Source: Armigeres subalbatus (taxonomy: Eukaryota > Arthropoda > Insecta > Diptera > Culicidae). Taken from it: 64,000 nucleotides of DNA. This document shows positions 57,501-64,000 of the stretch, in pieces (within the stretch, counting starts at the first letter, position 1; each line of letters opens with the position of its first letter). The translations under genes and the position numbers were made by a program. Under the pieces are notes generated by a model. That model was not told the DNA's origin. It did no database searches and saw only the letters and a program-made list of their open reading frames with translations. Location: assembly GCF_024139115.2 (NCBI RefSeq), contig NW_026942806.1, positions 1 through 64,000 of the forward strand, in the 5' to 3' direction.

Positions 57501-59539
57501 GCTGCAGCGTCCCACACCATTCGAATTTTGTTCGGTTTTTTGGGATTTGTCACAACTCCTATTGGTAGATACCATCTTTGATGACGGTTCGAGCTCTCCA
57601 ACTCTTGTGGCGTGATTTTACGAACGTACTCTTTATGCTCGAAGCTTTCGATGAGTTCATTAACTTTCTTACGGAGTGCTGGATCTTTCCCCAACCTTTT
57701 CTCTAATCCTTTCAGTCTGTTTAACGCCATTTGGTGACTGTCCGGAAAGTACACGTTGTCTTTGCGCCATAGTAAACCTGTCTCCATACGATTCCCCTTG
57801 CGCACAGTAGTTGCTTCTAAAATGCCGCGTGCTCGCTTATCATCCTCAGATTCTATCTGTTTCGAAATCACAGCATCCTCAACCGCAAAGAATTTTCGCA
57901 TGGAATTGTGTAACTCGGTGTTACTGATACTCTCGACGGCGTGGATATGAAGCTGCTCCATTGAATTTTCACTGGTAGAATTTTTCCCGTACACACACCA
58001 TCCCAATCTTGTTTTGGCGGCTACTGGGTCGCTGTTGCCGCCTTCTCGTGTCTTCTGGCAAGTAAGCATCCTGACATGTTCAATACCAATGATCATGCCA
58101 GGTTTAGCGTTGGTGTAGCTAACCACGGGAAGTCCCTGGAGGTGTGGGAACGACTTCGCTAATTCTTCGTAATTTAGTGTTTGAGATGGAAGTCCTAGCT
58201 TTTGCACTGTTCGCACGTCATTCAGAATATACTTTTTCTGTTTCCCGGCACCCGTAATTTTCACACTAATCCGCCGTGAGTTCTTCTCCTGGCGACCCAT
58301 CTTCCTAGTCCAACTTAGCCAAAGACTGTCCTGTTCACCTTCAATTCCTAGTTGGGCTGCAATTCCTTCTTCGAGTAACGTTGACGATGACCCGTCATCC
58401 AGGAATACAAAGGTGTTAATCCTCTTCCCGTTTCCGAATAAGGTAACCGGAAGGTAACGGAAGAGAGAATAGGATTTAGTTCCATGGTGATGTTGATGGA
58501 CCGTTTCATTGAGTTTCGTGGACACCGCGCTTTCGCTTCGACTACTATGTAGAAGCGTGTGGTGTCTTATACGACAACCGTCTGCGCCACATTCCTTTTT
58601 CGATCGACAAGGCCATTTACGATGAGGAACCAAACACAATCGGCAAAGATTTTTCTGCCTCACTGCCTTCCATCGTGCACCTATATCCAATGCCTTGAAA
58701 CCGCCACAGTTCAGGATTTGATGACTATCCTTATCACAATAAGAACACGCTCTCGATGAAGATTCCCCGATTCCATCATCCTTCTTCGTAACGCTTGATG
58801 ACTCGTTCACGTGGGTGAATAGTTTCTCCTTAGGCTTCAGCTTCTCTCCTCTGTGCGGCTTCGGATGATTCTGCGCCGAATCTACGTCGATGCTAAGCTC
58901 CGATGCGAGGTTCACTAATCCTGACATGAAGCTATTGAACGTTGCCAGGTTGACGCTCGCGAACTGTTGTTCGAAGCTACCCCACTGCATTTTTAACGAA
59001 GTGGGCAACTTATCTATCAACTCTTGCAACAACATTGGGTTTGCTAAATGCGGTTGTTGATCAGCAAGAATAATATGATCCACGAGATTTTGTATCGACA
59101 GACCATAAGCGACAATCGTATTAAGGTTATCTGGTTTTGGTGGAGGAACGTTTCTAACCTTCTTCAAAAGGGTGTTTATCAATATCTCCGGTCTTCCGTA
59201 CAACTTGTGCAACGTATCCATCACGAAAGGGACGGAAGCTGGAAAAAGAAGGCGGCTTCGAACTGCTTCAAGAGCTGAACCTCCTAAACTTCTTTGCAAT
59301 CTAGCGAGATTTTCAGCATCGGTGTATCCACATACTTCCGTTGTGTTTTTAAAGGAACTATAGAATATCGGCCACTCCTGGGGATCGCCACTAAATCTTG
59401 GCAGCTCACGCGGCATTACTTGCCGTGCCGCCAATTGAGCGTTAGTGGGACCAGGCGAATGAATCGTAGGAATATTTCGTGTGCATCTTACTCCCGCAGC
59501 ACTATAGGATTTCGGGCGGTCATTAATCGAAAATGTCAT
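54488..59539 (-). pseudogene. BEL Gag-Pol polyprotein, C-terminus broken
   Basis: The main frame is 1551 codons (59539-54884). Residues ~40-220 are the BEL Gag core (LPRFSGDPQEWPIFYSSFKN). Knuckles follow at 265-278 (CSYCDKDSHQILNC) and a Cys/His cluster at 299-327. The aspartic protease has LDDGSSSTLL near 380. The Pao-type reverse transcriptase has YVDD at 794-797 (57149-57160). RNase H has VFTDAS near 980. The integrase has H1291, H1296, C1326 and C1329 in the zinc-binding part, and D1362, D1424 and E1476 as the likely catalytic triad. After about residue 1528 the frame shifts near 54956 and again near 54865. Two in-frame stops then lie at 54797-54799 (TAG) and 54788-54790 (TGA), before an open end to 54488. 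The ATG used is simply the first after the interruption in gag. Confidence 0.9.
54522..54532 (-). other. Polypurine tract of the BEL element
   Basis: GGGGTGGGGAA on the reverse strand, directly before the TG of the 3' LTR, as expected for the plus-strand primer of reverse transcription. Confidence 0.8.
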
Positions 59540-61780
59540 GTCTTCCGAATTATTTTAAAATATTTTCTCTCCATTGTCAATACTCTAATTAAGAGAAATT
59601 CTGAATTTGAAGTCTCTAGGTGCACTAGTTCCAAAGATATAAGGTGGCAAAGTCAGAAATGGGTAAAAAAGTTAGCAAATTTTCTGAAAAAATATTTTAT
59701 TTTCAACTATTTATTGAAATATTTTTAAATGTTTTTTCTTCAATGTTAATACATCATTACAAAGGTTATTGTATAAGCTTTTAAATGGTGTGCAAAACTA
59801 ATGGTTACACTGTGAAAAAAATTGAAAAAATGCGGAAGCAATATTTTTTCCAAAACGACGCTATTTTCAACTTTGATAGTGAAGAACTTTTTTCCTCAGG
59901 AATCCCTGGTTCTTTTATGATACACATCAAGGACAAAGCTTCGACTAAAATGTCCTGAAAGAATTTCTTGCCAGTATTTGCAATTAACAGAGTTAAGTCA
60001 CTCTGATTTTTTTCATTTGTTTTTTTACCGTGTTTTGCCTCTCTCGTACTCCAAGGTTAATGCTCATTCCAAAAACGAATGTTTGATAGAAGGCCCGGAG
60101 ACCCCTAGTGGTATATATCAACTAACTCAGCGCGAAGAATTGAGGTGATGTCTGTATGTGTGTGCATGCGCGTCTGTATGTATGTGCGCAAAAGAACGCA
60201 ATCGCCATTTAGACACTTATTTGTGTCCGATTTTCTCGCAACAAGTTTCATTCGACGGGAAATCTAGTCCCATCGTTTCCTATTGAAAATGGGTCAGACT
60301 GAACTATGCGCTCAAAGGGTATGGTCAAAATACATTTATTGGTAATAACTTCGACTTTATTTATAACCATTTGAGCTCATTTAATTAACTTTTCAAAGGA
60401 GTAAATGAATAAAACCCCAATGCAATGCAGCACAACGGTAACGGAAGGATTTAACAGTTCGCTCATATATTTCCTGTCAAATTTTACCGTTTCCGTCGCC
60501 ATTCCGCTGAAATGCGTTTGGGGCTTGAGTGGTTTGAGTCATTCTCTAAACCTAATTTTCTGAGCTATTCATTAGCTACTGATGGAGAACTAAATATGAG
60601 ATTTCATAATATGTAAATATTTATAAATCTCCTGGAATCAATAATTCCCGACATGTTTATTGCAAAAGTAAAGACGAACAATATCTTAGTTAGAACGGAG
60701 CGTATGAAATTCCTGCTAGTGTTCATGAATGTCTGGCTAATGGTAGGGAAATATTTATTCACTTTGAGGTTCACTGGCTGAACAACCAGCGGAAAGTCAA
60801 TATAAACAGTTGAAGAAATTTAGAACTCATAATGCAAGAAAATGATCAAGAGAGGCAAATGTTGACATTTTCCTTCGTGCCTTACATGAATCAGATCCAT
60901 TTTAAGCTCGATTTGGATAACGAGGAGACGTTGGAAAAAAATTTTTCACTTAGTTATTCTTATGCCATGCGTAATTTTGTAATATTTGAAGATTTTCAAA
61001 AGTTCTTTATCTTCTAATACTTTAGATGAATTTATCTCATCTTCCATCGTTGATGGAATTGAAGAAAATATCATTGAAGACTTAAACCTTGACACAGAAA
61101 AGAATGATGCTGTATATAACTTGTAGAAATCATGAAAACAAATCAAAAGTAATTCAAATAGTGTTGTTATTTAAATTAAAAGAATTTTGCTTTTCGGAAG
61201 AATGGAGCATTCTTACATTCCACAATGAATGTCCACATTTTTGAGAATATATTAATCTCATTTTTGAATAACTTGTACACGTAAAATGTCATGGGATTGC
61301 GATTTCTAATTTGCTAATACCCTTTTTCAAAAGTTATTTTCAATTCTGATTATTTGATTAACATTTAATGCTTTATGATCCTTCAGATCCTAGTACTTTG
61401 TCAAACAAATTGTTCTAAATACAAATTGTGAGGCATGAGAGTGAGAACAAAAATATCACGGAATGTCATGAAATTAATGTCATTTAACATGATCGCCGCC
61501 ATAATGTCCATAAATTGCTGAACTTAGTTTTGTACAGCCCCTTCCTTCTCCTTAAGAAAACGCACGAAATTTCAACTTCCCAAATAGGTTTGCTTTGTCA
61601 CGTTAATCGAACCTATGAAAAAAATAATTTCGTAATTCATAGACGATCCCCAAAGGGGGGGGGGTTGGAAATTGTATATTCATGCTATTTCGACCATACA
61701 CAGCTAAAACTAAGTGGAAAATCACTTTAAAAGTCCAATTTTATTTTTGACCGCTCGCTTGTATGGGGATCCCCCATAGT
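59540..61780. other. About 2.2 kb of foreign AT-rich DNA splitting gag
   Basis: BEL Gag breaks off near 61780 (reading NPAHYG in the shifted frame) and resumes near 59560. The intervening DNA has no BEL similarity and no substantial open frame. Its right edge, TGTATGGGGATCCCCCATAG, resembles the sequence ending at 41334. Around 60085-60330 there is a TG-rich stretch (GTCTGTATGTGTGTGCATGC) that looks like another dispersed repeat. The left boundary and any target duplication are not resolved. Confidence 0.55.
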
Positions 61781-61842
61781 GCGCAGGGTTTAGCATATCC
61801 GATGCTTGTGGATTCTGCTCTGGTGTTAGATTACTGGGGATG

Positions 61843-63093
61843 CTAGATCGGTTTATAGGAGCGCTGAATGCAGCAGTAACAGGATACTGGAACTTCTGGA
61901 TATTGGACCGGTTGGAATGCTGCTTCAGGATACTGGACCACATTGACACTTGAAGTAACTGTCCGATTGACGATCGGCATCGGTGGAGGGAAAAACGGCA
62001 ATCGCGAACATGAATTATTCATTGTCGATACTGGGTACTGCTGTGAAATAACACGTGCGTTGTTCAAAGCGTACGAATTCAATGGATTCACCCCACTTGC
62101 ACTCAACGACGTGACACCCATTTGAGGATATGAATAGACGGGTGCGGCAATAGAAACGGTAGATTGTGGTACTTGGGCCTTTTTTGACTGATGAATCGTT
62201 GAACGTGCTGGACGGCTTACTGTCGGTGCTGTGGTTACTGATGAAGTTGCGAAAGCTCCAGTTGTAGCTACTACTATCACAGATGCAGAAGAAATTGTGG
62301 GTGGGAAACTTGCCGACCCTCCAGGGACAGTTGTGGCTGCTAGTAGTTCATATGACTGCGCCAGGGCTGTGACGCTTCCACCATGTACTGGAATAGTCGG
62401 GTCTCCACATAACATTCCTTGATTCAGGGCATCGCGAGTGTTTACATTCCTTGTCTCCACTGCTACGGTAGTTGGAGGCATCGTTGCAGAGGCCATCGTG
62501 CTAACTGCTGGTAATGGCAGGGTATATCCCGACGATGATGGCTTCGACTGATCGGCTCCGTCACCTATGGATCCCTTATTAAGCCACTTCTCCAGTTGCT
62601 CCCGCTTGCTTCTCACGCTTACACCGCTTCTTCTATCTGATGCACTCTGCTCGTCGCTGATCTGCATTAGCAACTCGTATTTGCGTCTCAAGAACTCCTG
62701 CTCGTCATCCATGGCCTTTAATTTGGCTTCTTCCTCCAACTGTCGCATCTTTGATTCTTCTTCTGTACGCTTTTGCTTTAACCTTTGTTGTTCTTCCAAT
62801 AATTGGAGACTGAGCTGTAAACGCTGCGAAATCCGGCTACTCTTACTAACGGATGAGTCGTGAAAGGATACAATAGACTTGGAGGAATCTTTCCAACTCG
62901 TCGAACAACCGCGGCACTTCCAGCTTCGATCTGGATCAGCGATAGAATCCGTAACACCAGCGCACTGAAAATGTTCCCATGTCTCACAAGTATCACAACA
63001 TACCATGTCGTCCACATTGTCACTTTGATCGCACTTTTTACAGTGTTTTACACCACTTTCCGAAGATTTAGTAATAACATCTTTTTGCGACAT
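61843..63093 (-). pseudogene. BEL Gag N-terminal part with PHD finger and coiled coil
   Basis: A 416-codon frame that should continue into the Gag core at 59539. Residues 18-63 form a complete Cys4-His-Cys3 PHD finger: C18, C21, C33, C36, H41, C44, C60 and C63, with the usual Trp (W58) before the last pair. PHD fingers normally bind histone H3 tails. Residues ~85-150 are a charged coiled coil (QRLKQKRTEEESKMRQLEEE). Residues ~170-400 are Ser/Thr/Val/Pro-rich. A frameshift near 61905 precedes the interruption, so the last ~20 residues shown are out of frame. The start is the first ATG after the LTR with an intact PHD finger downstream. Confidence 0.85.
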
Positions 63094-63421
63094 CGCGGAA
63101 CAGATGGGACTAAACGTTCTAACCCTTTTCTGACGTATCTATGACTATCCTATCCGTGACTGATTAATTATGCCGCGGGACTCGGCCAACAAAGGCGATC
63201 AATGAAATAAGGATGATAAATACAGACTAAATATACTGCACTTAGCTGCACTTCTAATCCTGGCTGACGGACTTCGTTCCTCGCGGCACTTCTGCTTCGG
63301 GATAGATAATAGCCGTCTTCAGCAATAGATCCGTTTAGCGCCTTCCCAGGTGTCCCAACACCGAACCAAACCGACGGACAACAGAAAAAACACCCAACTT
63401 AGGATGAATTTCTTTGTAGTT

Positions 63422-63761
63422 TGTTCCCGTGAGTAGAAAAACGAACACCGTCTCTTTTAGTTGCCGTACTGTGCAGAAATTCAGTGTTATCGGTATTTCA
63501 GTTCAAGGTCGTTGTTCTAACTAGGAAGCGCACGGTGGACTACGATCAATCAAACTTGTCTCTCCCCAAACTATGTTAGAGGACAATCGGTGATTTAACT
63601 GCTGAATTATAAAATACAATCTTTTCTTCAAATCTGCTGACTGTTCAAGTTTCTTATTATATTCATAATCTGCTTACTCATGAACTCAGTTGTTCTTTCC
63701 TCTGTCATTGTCACGTCAAGATGGCTTTCAGTGTGATGGAACGGACAGTTGGCTCACTTAT
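63422..63761 (-). repeat. BEL 5' LTR (340 bp visible)
   Basis: It matches 54152-54491 with about five differences (for example T/A in GATTTATCTGCTG and G/A in TTGTCGCGTCAAG). The outermost 30 bp of the LTR, present in the 3' copy, are replaced here by the TAGGGTGG element starting at 63762. They should reappear on its far side, beyond this window. Confidence 0.88.
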
Positions 63762-64000
63762 TAGGGTGGTTCAAAAAATCGATTTTGCTCCACAGTGCTC
63801 ATCTGATTCTTTATCATGTTCTGAGTGTCCTCGGAAAATTTGAGCTCATTTGGATTAAAACTGATTTAGCACAAGCCGTTTCAAGTTTGCATGCAAATTA
63901 GTATGGGGAAATTTATTTTTTCATTATACTGTTAATGACGCTTCCCCATCAAGCGCATGTTAAAAGAAAACCTACATAGCTAAAAGGAGTACTCAACAGC
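63762..64000. mobile_element. TAGGGTGG-type element, cut by the window end
   Basis: It starts TAGGGTGGTTCAAAAAATCG directly after TCACTTAT in the LTR. The start matches the family of the 709-bp foldback element at 45555, and both contain AAATTAGTATGGG. At least 239 bp long; the other end is outside the window. Confidence 0.7.

Larger units (their letters stand above)
54152..63761 (-). mobile_element. BEL/Pao LTR retrotransposon (reverse strand)
   Basis: An element with both LTRs, reading right to left: 5' LTR (63422-63761 visible), gag with a PHD finger (63093-61843), a 2.2-kb interruption, gag-pol (59539 down to 54488), polypurine tract (54522-54532) and 3' LTR (54152-54521). Domain order protease, reverse transcriptase, RNase H, integrase and the Pao-type sequences assign it to BEL/Pao. 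The LTRs differ at about five of 340 comparable positions, so it inserted recently. Even so, gag and the pol C-terminus are broken. The outer end of the 5' LTR is interrupted by another element, so the target duplication cannot be checked inside the window. Confidence 0.92.

Overview
The window reads as a stretch of culicine mosquito genome, most likely Aedes. The evidence is a Feilai-like tRNA-derived SINE, several RTE-clade (JAM1-like), R1-clade and Jockey-clade LINEs, a BEL/Pao LTR element, Helitron, hAT and Tc1-type non-autonomous elements, and AT-rich spacers of a kind common in Aedes. Almost everything recognisable is repetitive. Host coding potential is limited to one likely intronless cysteine-rich gene (47284-47874) and one weak two-exon candidate (53521-53785).

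Layout. 1-4.2 kb: apparently unique DNA, a foldback repeat, a broken Jockey ORF1 and a 17-bp minisatellite. 4.2-13.0 kb: one antisense RTE copy split by a 7.56-kb insertion bounded by inverted repeats and a CAA target duplication. That insertion carries a small Helitron, AT-rich filler and a 2.9-kb RTE with its own 10-bp target duplication. 13.3-26.0 kb: two copies of a 2.1-kb block in opposite orientation, each holding the same SINE. Between them lie a 3.4-kb antisense RTE and a SINE split by a Tc1-type MITE.

27.3-32.9 kb: a 5.5-kb satellite locus of about 132-133-bp units in three clusters. The array changes orientation near 30.3 kb. Its architecture resembles published descriptions of the Aedes tapiR satellite locus, which makes piRNAs; I could not compare sequences, and this is the most interesting part of the window. 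33.3-36.4 kb: a dispersed repeat, a 2.16-kb hAT-like element with a perfect 8-bp target duplication, and the Feilai-like SINE.

36.9-47.0 kb: degenerate AT-rich repeats, an internally deleted RTE, a tRNA-like sequence, and an R1-clade LINE interrupted by two long palindromic elements. 47.2-52.3 kb: the cysteine-rich gene, then a Jockey LINE whose ORF1 and ORF2 share one frame. 54.15 kb to the window end: an antisense BEL/Pao element with about 98.5% identical LTRs, a PHD finger at the start of Gag, a gag interrupted by about 2.2 kb, and a TAGGGTGG-type element sitting in its 5' LTR.

The pieces do not form a pathway; they record layered insertions. Several insertions can be ordered because the interrupted element can be rejoined across them. 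All family names rest on motif recognition by eye, without database searches.
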